Shown piece by piece: positions 36,724 through 45,802 of a stretch of 64,000 nt of DNA (the stretch's first letter is position 1; each line of letters starts with the position of its first letter). The stretch covers positions 1-64,000 of the forward strand of contig NZ_JACOFX010000021.1 in the NCBI RefSeq assembly GCF_014284125.1, written 5' to 3'. A program made the translations under genes and the position numbers. The notes beneath the pieces are model-generated. The model made no database searches and was not told the DNA's origin. It saw nothing but the letters and a program-made list of their open reading frames with translations. This stretch comes from Undibacterium umbellatum (GTDB lineage: Bacteria > Pseudomonadota > Gammaproteobacteria > Burkholderiales > Burkholderiaceae_D).

Positions 36724-38000
36724 TGAAAAAAATTGGCGCACCTATGGCTGCGGGCAGCCTGCTTACTGTACTGGGTGCTTTGTATGCTACCCAGGGATTG
36801 TTGAGTGGGCTGGTGCATGAAGGTTTGCCCGTGCTCTTGCGGGCGCGTGGCATAGGCCTGGACAAGATAGGTTTGCTGTCGCTGTTGTTTTTGCCGAGTG
36901 CCTTGAAATTTTTATGGGCCTCACGCATAGACCGCATGACAGGTGGTCAGCCTGAACAAAGCTTGCGCTGGGCAAGTAATTTTCAGCTATTCCTGCTGTT
37001 TGGTGTGCTGGTGTTGACTTTGCTACCGCTAGAATCCGCGCTGTCAGGCATCATGCTTTTGTTGCTGGTGTTGATGGTGGCATCGGTGACACAAGATATA
37101 GTCACCGACGGCATGGCAGTGCAAGCATTGGCTGTTACCCAGCGCAGCCTGGGCAATAGCATGCAAATTGGTGGCAGCTATCTTGGCTATATCCTGGGTG
37201 GTGGTGTGCTGGTGACTGTGGTTGGCTACGTTGGTTGGGAAACCGGAATACGCTGTCTTGCTGCACTAGTTGCTTTATGCGGTTTGCCCGCACTATGGCT
37301 ACGCAGACGACGTATATCACCAGCGGCACCTGTCATTAAGACTACGCCCAGCCTTAGAGCAGCCTGGCGCCGCCCCACTATACGCTGGGGAATGGCAACC
37401 ATCATCAGTTGCCAGGCGTCTTTGCGGTGGTTCAGTACCATCATGCTGACTTATCTGGTGGACCGTGGCTTTGCGGTGGTCGAGATCGGCATCTTGTCCG
37501 GTGTAGGTGTGGCTATCGCTGGTGTGGTCGGTGCCTTGCTCGGTGGCTTGCTGCTCAAACGTTATCAACGGCTCAGTATGTTGAAGGCCAGCCTGGTAGC
37601 ATATTTGGCGCTGCAGCTTGTCTACCTGCTTATCGAAAGTCAGGCATGGCATACGAAACCCTTGCTGGCTGGCGTGTTTCTGCTGTTTTGTACGACGATG
37701 TCGCTAGGTTTCGTGGTCTTGTACACAATTATGATGGACTGGGCATCACCAGCGCAGGCCGGTACTGATTATTCTTTGCTGCAATGTACCGACGCATTTT
37801 GTGCATTGGTATTCGGTCTGAGTGCTGGCTGGGTCACTTCCAGACTGGGCTATGGTGCGACTTTCATCATCACCAGTGGTCTGGCATTTGCGGGTTTACT
37901 GCTGGCCCCTCGTCTATATGCTAGAGCCTTAACCAATGGAGAAGCTGAGGTAGTAGCAGAAGATCCGGTACTGTCGGCTCTGGCAGAGGTCAGGTCATGA
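36720..38000 (+). CDS. MFS transporter, RhtX/FptX siderophore-uptake family
   Basis: A 426-residue inner-membrane protein with about 12 hydrophobic segments and the AmpG/RhtX-like start (ALYATQGLLSGLVHEGLPVL; LLSLLFLPSALKFLWASRID). Members such as FptX and RhtX bring ferric siderophores across the inner membrane; YbtX in yersiniabactin clusters is a related MFS protein whose role is less clear. The ATG overlaps the receptor stop (ATGA), showing translational coupling. Direction of transport cannot be proved from sequence, but pairing with the receptor favours import. Confidence 0.85.
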   Translation: MMKKIGAPMAAGSLLTVLGALYATQGLLSGLVHEGLPVLLRARGIGLDKIGLLSLLFLPSALKFLWASRIDRMTGGQPEQSLRWASNFQLFLLFGVLVLTLLPLESALSGIMLLLLVLMVASVTQDIVTDGMAVQALAVTQRSLGNSMQIGGSYLGYILGGGVLVTVVGYVGWETGIRCLAALVALCGLPALWLRRRRISPAAPVIKTTPSLRAAWRRPTIRWGMATIISCQASLRWFSTIMLTYLVDRGFAVVEIGILSGVGVAIAGVVGALLGGLLLKRYQRLSMLKASLVAYLALQLVYLLIESQAWHTKPLLAGVFLLFCTTMSLGFVVLYTIMMDWASPAQAGTDYSLLQCTDAFCALVFGLSAGWVTSRLGYGATFIITSGLAFAGLLLAPRLYARALTNGEAEVVAEDPVLSALAEVRS

Positions 38001-39664
38001 CGGAGGTCAAATTGCAAGTACAAGAAGCGGCGGGCTTGACTCGTCTTGTATATGCACGCCTGAACGACCTAGTGACGGCACTGGATGCTGGGCAGCGTTT
38101 TGAATTCATGAATCGCGGCTATGCGGAAGCGGGAAGCAAACAGTCTGCAGGAGATATGCAGGAACGCCTGTTGTGGGAGATTATCGGTGACACGGCTCTG
38201 GATGGTTGTCATATTCTTGATGCGGGCTGTGGTCGTGGCGGCACGCTGGCGGCTATTGCACGCAAACAGACATCTGCCAGTTTGACTGGCATTGATTTGT
38301 CACCTGAACAGATCGATGCCTGCCGCAGCCGTTTTGGGAGATTGAAAGTACGCTGGCAGGTAGCTGATGCAGCCAACTTGCCTCAGGTGGCTGGCAGTCA
38401 GGATGTGATACTGGCTATTGAGTTGCTCAAGGAATTGCATACACCATCTGCATTCGTGCTTAGTGCAGCGCGCTTACTGAAGACGGGCGGCTGTCTGTTG
38501 ATTGCAGATTTGCTCAACGAGGATGCTTGGAAAACGTTGAGCAGGCAACTTCTTGAAGGTGGTTTCAGGCTGGATTCCTGTCGTGATCTTAGCGCAGGCG
38601 TATTGGCTGCTGCCAACGTCAGACAGATGCAGTATCAAGAAAATGGTGGTAATGGCGATGCCGCCACCAATGAAGAAAATTTTCTAAGAACCGTACTCAG
38701 TGAAGAGCTCGCAGCGCAGCAGACAGCACTGGCAACGGCCAGTTTGCGCTATAAGGCTCTGCGTCTTATCCGTGATGGCAGACCAGTCAATGAAAGCCTG
38801 CCACATTGGCAGCTTCCCGTGCCAACAGCAATCGCCCGGGTAACAGAAACATCTGCTTTTGCTGCACCAGCAGCCGTTGGCGAGGTTTTTCCTTATGGTA
38901 TGCCTTGCGATGCTACGCGTTTGCCTGTCTTTGCTTTTCCTTTCGCGGGTGGTGGTGCCTCGGTTTTTCGAGGCTGGCATCAAACGCTGGCGAACGACAT
39001 GCAATTTTGCCCAGTACAGTTGCCTGGCCGCGAAGGATTTATGATGGAAAGTCCTTTGCAATCAATGGACCAGTGGGTAGCTTGGGTCATGACACAAATT
39101 CGGCCACAACTTGATGCCATGGGCGATGAGCGTCCATTTGCTTTGTTCGGCCATTGTCTAGGTGGCCTGCTGGCATACGAGCTGGCACTGGCTTTGACCG
39201 AGGCTGGCAGGCCACCAGCAGCCCTATGGTTGACCGCAACCAATCCGCCGCATCTGCCATTGTCATCCATGCTGATCAATTTATTGCAGATCGCTCCTTT
39301 CGATCATGCTGACTTGGCAATTGTACTCAAGGTGTTGGGCGGTACGCCGCCAGATGTGCTGGCAGCACCAGCCATGATGCGCGCGGTGCAAAAGACCATG
39401 CAGGCGGATTTCGCCGTCGGCGCGCGCTACCAGCGTTTTGAGAAGCGACGTCTACCTTGCCCTGTACATACCATAGCAGGTACGCGTGACAAACTTGTCA
39501 CACCAGCGCATATGCGGGGTTGGCAAACCTACAGCGCGACACCTGTTGCAGGCATGAGCATAGACGCCGAACATTTTTTTCTGCGCGGGTCTCGTACAGA
39601 AGTGCAGGCCATGCTACGCACGCAAGCTGCGGCAATAACAGGGAAAGCAGGAAATATCGTATGA
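37997..39664 (+). CDS. methyltransferase-thioesterase fusion 2, with Cys at the nucleophile position
   Basis: A 555-residue paralogue of the protein at 11852-13561. The methyltransferase covers about 35-260 (HILDAGCGRGG at 72-82; LTGIDLS; LLKTGGCLLIADLL). The thioesterase covers about 310-550 (FAFPFAGGGASVF; GTRDKLV for the acidic residue; DAEHFFL for His). The nucleophile elbow reads GHCLGG, with C387 where most type II thioesterases have Ser. The methyltransferase half lacks some aromatic residues seen in fusion 1, so its substrate may differ. Two such fusions in one cluster suggest divided roles, for example N- versus C-methylation and release versus editing. It overlaps the MFS gene by 4 bp and the monooxygenase gene by 4 bp. 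Confidence 0.85.
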   Translation: MTEVKLQVQEAAGLTRLVYARLNDLVTALDAGQRFEFMNRGYAEAGSKQSAGDMQERLLWEIIGDTALDGCHILDAGCGRGGTLAAIARKQTSASLTGIDLSPEQIDACRSRFGRLKVRWQVADAANLPQVAGSQDVILAIELLKELHTPSAFVLSAARLLKTGGCLLIADLLNEDAWKTLSRQLLEGGFRLDSCRDLSAGVLAAANVRQMQYQENGGNGDAATNEENFLRTVLSEELAAQQTALATASLRYKALRLIRDGRPVNESLPHWQLPVPTAIARVTETSAFAAPAAVGEVFPYGMPCDATRLPVFAFPFAGGGASVFRGWHQTLANDMQFCPVQLPGREGFMMESPLQSMDQWVAWVMTQIRPQLDAMGDERPFALFGHCLGGLLAYELALALTEAGRPPAALWLTATNPPHLPLSSMLINLLQIAPFDHADLAIVLKVLGGTPPDVLAAPAMMRAVQKTMQADFAVGARYQRFEKRRLPCPVHTIAGTRDKLVTPAHMRGWQTYSATPVAGMSIDAEHFFLRGSRTEVQAMLRTQAAAITGKAGNIV

Positions 39665-40854
39665 GTAGTAAAAGTATCTTGATATCCGGTGCAGGTATTG
39701 GTGGCCTTTGTGCAGCATGGTGGCTAAGTCGCAGCGGCTATGCAGTCACTATTGTTGAACAGGCAGCTACTTTGCGCGATGAAGGTTATATGCTCAGTGT
39801 GTCTGGTGCAGGCATGCGGGTGATGGGGGAGATGGGCTTGCTGGTGCAACTCCGCCAGGCAGGATTGTCCATGGACCGTCATCTCTACCTGGATGTTCGC
39901 GGGAACACCATCATGCAATTTAATCACGGCAAGCTGATGGCGCAACTCGACCATCAAACGGTTTTGCGCAATGATCTTGCCAACATCTTGCATCAAAGCC
40001 TGAACGATACAGCGAACTTGCAATTGGGGACAAGAATTTCCTCTCTACAGCAAGATGAGCAGGGTGTAGATGTACGGCTCAGCAACGGTCAAGCCGGACG
40101 CTTTGACTATGTGATTGGCGCTGATGGTTTTCGTTCAACGACGCGGCGGCTGGCATTTGGACCAGATACGGAATTTTGCCAGCATCTGGGCATGCATGCA
40201 GCAGCTTACTGGATGGATGCTGGCACGCAATTGGAAGAAGATATGGTTGCCATTGCCGAGCCACGCCGCATGAGCATGTACTACCGGCTTGGCAGCAAAG
40301 GCATCACAGCGTTGCACATCTGGAAATCCGATCTGGACACCGCAGCGACGCAAGAGGCTCGCAAAGATCAGTTGTTAGCTCAATTTGCTGGCAGTCATGC
40401 CCGTGTTACAGATGCTATTACCAATTTACCTGCTACACGCTCCATCTACATGGATGCGCTGATGCAGGTGCACATGTCTGAATGGAGTCGTGGCAGGGTG
40501 GTCTTGCTGGGAGACGCTGCACATTGCCTGAGTTTGGCAAACGGGCAGGGTGCCAGCATGGCACTGGCAGGGGCTTGCTGCCTGGCGCAAGAATTGGCGG
40601 CAGATTCCAGTCCGGCGGCCTTGCAGCGCTACCAACAACGTATGTCACCCGGCTTACATGCTTTGCAAGTCCGTGGGCGCAAGGCAGCCAGCTTGTATTT
40701 GCCTGACAGTGCATGGTCTTTCCGGATGCGCAACTGGATCATGGGCGCCATGCCCAAGTCCATGCTGCTCAATTATTTTCTCAAAAGTGCGCGAGAAGAA
40801 ATTCACCTGGCAGACCATATTCAACTACGACAGCTAAGCAAGCAGGCAGCATAA
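39661..40854 (+). CDS. FAD-dependent monooxygenase (PHBH type)
   Basis: A 397-residue group A flavoprotein monooxygenase. FAD-binding GAGIGG lies near the N-terminus, the DG motif is GADGFRSTTRR (about 158), and the GD motif is VVLLGDAAHCLSLANGQGAS (about 280-300). It would use NAD(P)H and O2 to hydroxylate or otherwise oxidise a substrate. Yersiniabactin clusters have no such gene, so this may tailor the aromatic ring or oxidise a ring or chain carbon of this particular siderophore (inference). The start at 39661 follows GGAAAT and overlaps the previous stop; an in-frame start further upstream at 39520 would overlap fusion 2 heavily and is rejected. Confidence 0.85.
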   Translation: MSSKSILISGAGIGGLCAAWWLSRSGYAVTIVEQAATLRDEGYMLSVSGAGMRVMGEMGLLVQLRQAGLSMDRHLYLDVRGNTIMQFNHGKLMAQLDHQTVLRNDLANILHQSLNDTANLQLGTRISSLQQDEQGVDVRLSNGQAGRFDYVIGADGFRSTTRRLAFGPDTEFCQHLGMHAAAYWMDAGTQLEEDMVAIAEPRRMSMYYRLGSKGITALHIWKSDLDTAATQEARKDQLLAQFAGSHARVTDAITNLPATRSIYMDALMQVHMSEWSRGRVVLLGDAAHCLSLANGQGASMALAGACCLAQELAADSSPAALQRYQQRMSPGLHALQVRGRKAASLYLPDSAWSFRMRNWIMGAMPKSMLLNYFLKSAREEIHLADHIQLRQLSKQAA

Positions 40855-42689
40855 TGAGCGACCAAGCAAATACTATGGCTAACCGAAAACGCGGTGTGTG
40901 GGCGCTGTTGGAATTGGCAGGTGCCCGCAAGGCCAGCCTGATCTGGGCTGGCATATTCAGTGCTCTCAGCAGTGTGTTGTCGTTGGCACCGTTACTTGTC
41001 ATTTATCTGGTGCTATTGCGATTGGTACATAATGAGCAAGACAATGCCCTTGCCGGACTTTGGACCGTACTGTGCTGGGGGGCGCTGGCAATGGGCATGC
41101 GCTGGTTGCTGCAAGTCAGTGGCGGGATACTGGCGCATCTGGCGGCTTTTAATGTCTTGTTTGACCTGCGCCTGGCAGTAGCAAACAAACTCAGGCGCGT
41201 GCCCATGGGCTGGATCACGGCACGCAGCGCAGAATCCACCAACAAAGTATTGCGTGATGACGTGGACAGACTGGAACTATTCATTGCCCACCATCTTAAT
41301 GACAGCGTTGCTGCCTTGACCTTGCCTCTGATCAGCGCCATTGTCCTGTTTTATCTGGACTGGCGCATGGCCCTGGTGACCCTGGCGACTGTGCCATTTG
41401 CAGTCGTCGTGCAGCTGCTGCTATGGAAAAAAGTACCGGAAGTCATGCGTGAATACAACGAAGTCAATGCTCGCCTGGCCAGCCAGGTAGTGCAATATGT
41501 GCAAGGCATTGCCGTCATCAAGACCTACTATCGTGGTGCAGAGAGCACCAGCAGTGCAGTTGCCTTGCATCAGGTGGTTGCCGCCTATTTTGATGTCATC
41601 GTACGCATGGTGAAACTGACAGTACCTGCCTGGTCAGCCTTTACCGTGGTGATTGGTGCCAATATGTTATGCATATTGCCGTTTGGTGGCTATTGGTATT
41701 TACAGGGTAGTTTGTCGCTGGAACTGTTTGTTCTTTGTCTGTTGCTTGGCTTGGGTATCACCCGACCGCTATTTCAACTGGCATTTTTTGGCAGCCTGAT
41801 GCGCCTGATACAAGATGGCTATGGCCGGATACAGGACTTGATGGAAGCGCCTGAACTGCCAGACGCCACAGGTACCCTGGTACCAGACGACAACAGCGTA
41901 GAATTTGCCCATGTTGGCTTCGCTTATGGTGATGTGAATGTCTTGCAAGACGTCAGTTTCAAGATGGCAGCAGGCAGTTTGACTGCTATCGTTGGCCCCA
42001 GCGGCGCTGGAAAAACGACGTTGGCACAATTGCTCGTTCGCTTTTGGGATGTGCAACAAGGTGCTGTCAAGATTGGTGGCATAGATGTGCGTGAACTGCC
42101 TCTGGAAAACATGCACGCCCAGATCGCTTACGTAATGCAGGATGTCTTCCTGTTCGACGACACGGTGCTGGAAAATATACGCCTTGGCCGTGAAGATATC
42201 AGCGAAGCTCAGGTAATTGCAGCGGCAACTGCGGCGCAGGCACACGATTTCATTAGCCGCTTGCCGCAAGGCTATCAAACCGTATTGGGCGAGCGCGGTG
42301 CGCGATTGTCTGGTGGCGAAAAACAGCGACTGTCTATCGCCAGGGCATTGGTTAAGGACGCGCCTGTGATTGTCCTTGATGAAGCCACAGCATTCTCTGA
42401 CCCCAACAACGAAGCACAGTTATTGCAAGCCCTGGGTGTACTGACACGTGACAAAACCGTCATGGTCATCGCCCATCGCTTGTCTACGATTATTGACGCT
42501 GACCAGATTGTGGTGCTGGATGCAGGCCGTGTCATCGCTTGTGGCAGGCATACAAAATTGCTTGAGGACTGTGTTTTGTACCGCCAGCTATGGCAATTGC
42601 AAAGCGATAGTGCTAGCTGGAAAATAAAGGCTGTATCAGGCCATGAACAACTTGCCTTGGCACATAATGCTGTAAAAGGAGCAGCATAA
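40854..42689 (+). CDS. ABC transporter, fused permease-ATPase, YbtP-like
   Basis: A 611-residue half-transporter with an N-terminal six-helix membrane domain (about 1-330) and a C-terminal ATPase: Walker A GPSGAGKTT, signature LSGGEKQR, Walker B VIVLDEAT, H-loop AHR. YbtP and YbtQ (Irp6/Irp7) of yersiniabactin loci have an exporter-type fold but import the ferric siderophore; a like role is expected here. Start chosen at 40854, overlapping the monooxygenase stop by one base (TAATG); an upstream in-frame ATG lies inside that gene. The next gene encodes its probable heterodimer partner. Confidence 0.88.
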   Translation: MSDQANTMANRKRGVWALLELAGARKASLIWAGIFSALSSVLSLAPLLVIYLVLLRLVHNEQDNALAGLWTVLCWGALAMGMRWLLQVSGGILAHLAAFNVLFDLRLAVANKLRRVPMGWITARSAESTNKVLRDDVDRLELFIAHHLNDSVAALTLPLISAIVLFYLDWRMALVTLATVPFAVVVQLLLWKKVPEVMREYNEVNARLASQVVQYVQGIAVIKTYYRGAESTSSAVALHQVVAAYFDVIVRMVKLTVPAWSAFTVVIGANMLCILPFGGYWYLQGSLSLELFVLCLLLGLGITRPLFQLAFFGSLMRLIQDGYGRIQDLMEAPELPDATGTLVPDDNSVEFAHVGFAYGDVNVLQDVSFKMAAGSLTAIVGPSGAGKTTLAQLLVRFWDVQQGAVKIGGIDVRELPLENMHAQIAYVMQDVFLFDDTVLENIRLGREDISEAQVIAAATAAQAHDFISRLPQGYQTVLGERGARLSGGEKQRLSIARALVKDAPVIVLDEATAFSDPNNEAQLLQALGVLTRDKTVMVIAHRLSTIIDADQIVVLDAGRVIACGRHTKLLEDCVLYRQLWQLQSDSASWKIKAVSGHEQLALAHNAVKGAA

Positions 42690-44446
42690 TGCAGATGATA
42701 TTTGGATTAATGCGCATTGTTAAAGGTGATACATCAGTCAATAATACTGGTCGCTTCCGTCGCAGCATCGTCTGGCGAGTGGCAGAATCACTGTTTGCCA
42801 CTGTTCCCTATGTAGTCCTGTTTGCCGCGTTGAATGCCATGTTCGGTGGCTATTTCAATATGGCGCTTTTGATCAAGTTGATGCTGATACTGGTCGCCAG
42901 CCTGCTGCTGCAGTTAGTGTGCAGTGTCGCATCCAATGTGGACGGCTTTATTGGTGGTACTGGCATGATGTGTGACTTGCGTCTGCAAATTGCCGGGCAT
43001 CTGCGTCGCTTGCCACTGGGGTTTTATGCACGTCGCCAGACTGGTGAATTGACGGCAGTCATGACAGAAAACCTGCTGCATATAGAAGAAGCCTTCACCC
43101 ATCTGGCTGGTGAATTGTGCGGCAGATTGGCTATTGCCGGGCTGACGGGGGGATTGCTGCTCTTTATAGATTGGCGTTTGGGCTTGTTGACCATGGCGAG
43201 TGTCGCAGCAGGCTTATTACTGTTCCATCTGGTCAAGGAGACAGCAAGCATGGTCAGCCGTGCCAAAGTCTCACAAAAAGCGACAACCAATAGCCGCTTG
43301 CTCGAGTTCGTGCAAGGCATCAAGGTAATCCGTGCTTTTGGTTTGTCAGCACGAGGCTATGACAAGGTATGGAGTGCGCTGCAAAACCTGCGCGCACTGT
43401 CAATACGCGTGGAAATCATCGCAGGCATTGCCGCAATCGGTTTTTCTATCTTACTGGAAGTCGGTTTTTTACTGGTATTGGCACGCGCTTTCCAACTGAA
43501 CCTGGATGGCAAACTGGCACATGCCACACTTGTCGTATTCCTGGTCATGAGTCATCGCTTTTATGCCATGATGAACGAGTCTGCCTTGTTGACCGCGCAA
43601 CTGGCATTTTATGGAAAAAGCTTTGAGAGAATAGCTGCTTTGCTCAACGAAAAAAGCCTGTCTGAGCCTAATTTGGCTATCGTGCCTGACCGCCACGATA
43701 TAGAATTCTGCAATGTCAGCTACAGTGCCGAAGCTGGTGCGCAGACCTTGAGAGATATCTCATTCAGTGCTCAGCCAGGCACAGTGACTGCCCTGGTAGG
43801 CCCCAGCGGTGCTGGTAAGACGACTATCGTACATTTGCTGGCCCGTTTTCATGATGTGGCAAGCGGAAAAATCCTCATCGGAGGTGTCGATATTCGTCAT
43901 ATGCGCCAGGATGCACTCATGGACATGCTGGCCATCGTACTGCAGGAAAGTTACCTCTTTAACGACACCATAGAAAATAATTTACGCATAGCCAGGCCAG
44001 ATGCGACTCAGGAAGAGCTGGTCGCTGCCGCTCGCGCGGCCTGCTGCCATGACTTTATAACAGCACTGCCGCTATCCTATCAGACCATGGTTGGCGAGGG
44101 TGGTAGTAACCTGTCTGGTGGCGAAAGACAACGTATCTCAATTGCACGCGCCATTTTGAAGGATGCCCCCATTATTCTGCTGGATGAAGCCACTGCATCC
44201 ATAGATGCCGGCAATGAACACGCAATACGGCAAGCCATGGCGGCACTGGTACGTGGCAAGACTGTGCTGATGATTGCGCACCGCTTGCAGACCATCGCTG
44301 ACGCCGATCAGATACTCGTGCTGGACCAGGGCAAACTGGTAGAGCAAGGGCAGCATACTGGTTTGATGCAGCATGCTGGCTTGTACTCACGCTTCTGGGA
44401 GCAGCAGGAAAGTTGTCGCCACTGGCGTTTTCGTCAGGCGATCTGA
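42689..44446 (+). CDS. ABC transporter, fused permease-ATPase, YbtQ-like
   Basis: A 585-residue second half-transporter, also with an N-terminal membrane domain and C-terminal ATPase: Walker A GPSGAGKTT, signature LSGGERQR, Walker B IILLDEATASID, H-loop AHRL. It starts one base into the stop of the preceding ABC gene, so the pair is translationally coupled and likely forms a heterodimer for siderophore transport at the inner membrane. Last gene of the rightward operon; the AraC gene converges from the other side only 11 bp away, with no clear terminator between. Confidence 0.88.
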   Translation: MQMIFGLMRIVKGDTSVNNTGRFRRSIVWRVAESLFATVPYVVLFAALNAMFGGYFNMALLIKLMLILVASLLLQLVCSVASNVDGFIGGTGMMCDLRLQIAGHLRRLPLGFYARRQTGELTAVMTENLLHIEEAFTHLAGELCGRLAIAGLTGGLLLFIDWRLGLLTMASVAAGLLLFHLVKETASMVSRAKVSQKATTNSRLLEFVQGIKVIRAFGLSARGYDKVWSALQNLRALSIRVEIIAGIAAIGFSILLEVGFLLVLARAFQLNLDGKLAHATLVVFLVMSHRFYAMMNESALLTAQLAFYGKSFERIAALLNEKSLSEPNLAIVPDRHDIEFCNVSYSAEAGAQTLRDISFSAQPGTVTALVGPSGAGKTTIVHLLARFHDVASGKILIGGVDIRHMRQDALMDMLAIVLQESYLFNDTIENNLRIARPDATQEELVAAARAACCHDFITALPLSYQTMVGEGGSNLSGGERQRISIARAILKDAPIILLDEATASIDAGNEHAIRQAMAALVRGKTVLMIAHRLQTIADADQILVLDQGKLVEQGQHTGLMQHAGLYSRFWEQQESCRHWRFRQAI

Positions 44447-44457
44447 ATCTAGCAACT

Positions 44458-45384
44458 CTAAAAAGGTGTTTTCAGTTGAGAGAATTCACGTGGCGACATG
44501 CCAAAATGTCGCCGGAATAGTTTGGAGAAATGGCTGGGATTAGCATAGCCTGTTTGCATCACAACTTCAGTGATGCTGAGTTCTGTACAACTGAGCAAAT
44601 GCGCGGCAGCCTGCATGCGTTTTTCTTGCAAATAGGCATGTACCGAATTTCCAAACAGGGCCTTGAAACCTTCCTTCAGCTTGCGCTCATTCAGGTTAGA
44701 AGCATGGGCAAGTTCTGCCAATGACCAATTGTGATCCAGTCTTGCCAGCATACATTCACGCGCGCGATCCAGTTTTTTATGGTCCCGCTTTTGCATGGCA
44801 AGTTTGTCCTGGCTTCGTGGAGTGGCCAGGATGGATAACAAGGCTTCCACCATCAACGACAATAATTCCAGTGCCTTGCTATGCAAGAAAAGCTGTTGAG
44901 TTCCTTCAGGTGTGCGCTGACGAAAAATTTGCTCGGCAATCGCCCTAATTGCTGCTGAGGCAGGGAACTGATAGAGAAAGCTGTCTTCACCAGCTGGACG
45001 CAAGCTTGCATTAGCTGCAAGCTGCTGCAACATGGTCTGGATTTGCATGCCTCTTATTTGCTCCAGTGTTTGCGCTGTAAAATGTATCTCGATAGCGCGC
45101 AGACGCTGATGTCCAGGTAGGTTGGTTTCCGAACAGCTATTGCTGGGTGAGGCAAACAGCAAAGCCTGATCTGGTGCGAAATGGATGCGCGAACGGTCAG
45201 CCAGTATGGATTCGCCGCTGCCTTCCAGAAATACACAAAGAGCCAGGCAGGGTGGTGATTCTGATTTGACGCTACGATACTGCTGCGGTGTGTAATCAAT
45301 ATGGGAAATCTTGACCCCGGGGCCAGTACTGATCTGTAGACGGGTTTCTTCAAACTGTGTTGACATCGGTCGCAAACCGTTCAT
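44458..45384 (-). CDS. AraC-family regulator, YbtA/PchR-like
   Basis: 308 residues. The C-terminal ~95 residues hold the double helix-turn-helix of AraC proteins (WSLAELAHASNLNERKLKEG, then LSITEVVMQTGYANPSHFSK and RRHFGMSPREF). The N-terminal ~200 residues form a sensor region without a recognised fold, as in PchR and YbtA, which bind the ferric siderophore and activate biosynthesis and uptake genes. A Fur box lies about 90 bp upstream, so it is likely made only in iron shortage. It converges on the transporter operon. Start could also be the Met at residue 6. Confidence 0.87.
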   Translation of the reverse strand: MNGLRPMSTQFEETRLQISTGPGVKISHIDYTPQQYRSVKSESPPCLALCVFLEGSGESILADRSRIHFAPDQALLFASPSNSCSETNLPGHQRLRAIEIHFTAQTLEQIRGMQIQTMLQQLAANASLRPAGEDSFLYQFPASAAIRAIAEQIFRQRTPEGTQQLFLHSKALELLSLMVEALLSILATPRSQDKLAMQKRDHKKLDRARECMLARLDHNWSLAELAHASNLNERKLKEGFKALFGNSVHAYLQEKRMQAAAHLLSCTELSITEVVMQTGYANPSHFSKLFRRHFGMSPREFSQLKTPF

Positions 45385-45473
45385 AAACGCTCACTACAAA
45401 GTACGGTTGAACAAATGTAGCCTGTAGTAGATATCGAGATACGGGAATGTCATGCAGGCAACAAGTTTATTCT

Positions 45474-45492
45474 AAATGAGAATCACTATCAT
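45474..45492. promoter_or_regulatory. Fur box upstream of the AraC regulator
   Basis: AAATGAGAATCACTATCAT resembles the Fur consensus and shares its first ten bases (AAATGAGAAT) with the Fur box at 34545. It is placed to repress the regulator gene starting at 45384. Confidence 0.75.
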
Positions 45493-45505
45493 TGCCAAGT
45501 GTTTT

Positions 45506-45802
45506 TTATTGTCTTTTTGCGTATTCCGGGAGAACAGTCGCAAGTGTAATCAAGGTCATGAATAGATCTTCGTGAAGTTCAGCATACCCGGCGATGATAA
45601 TGCGTATGCGGCATTTTCCCATGTGCAACCAGGCTTTGATGGCTTCTGAATCGTTACTTGCCGTAATCCATGGCGTCAACGTTGCCCGGTTGATGCCTGA
45701 TGTTCCGTCGAGGGTGGACGCGGGGGCATTTTCCAGTTTGCTTAGGGCAAAGAAGGGCTCGGGAGTAGCGGATTTGTCGATGTCAGGCATAGGTTTGGTC
45801 AA
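45506..45802 (-). pseudogene. integrase remnant, first 59 codons fused to unrelated sequence
   Basis: Residues 1-59 are identical to the integrase at 4420-5613. From codon 60 the frame enters unrelated DNA and runs 39 further codons (HMGKCRIRI ... EYAKRQ) to a stop. All catalytic residues are absent, so it cannot recombine DNA. The break coincides exactly with the left boundary of the 1.7-kb repeat (45627). Confidence 0.85.

Noticed and set aside
40713..40853. Earlier start for the first ABC gene
   Set aside because: It lies within the monooxygenase gene; the TAATG junction at 40854 matches the coupling style of the rest of the operon.
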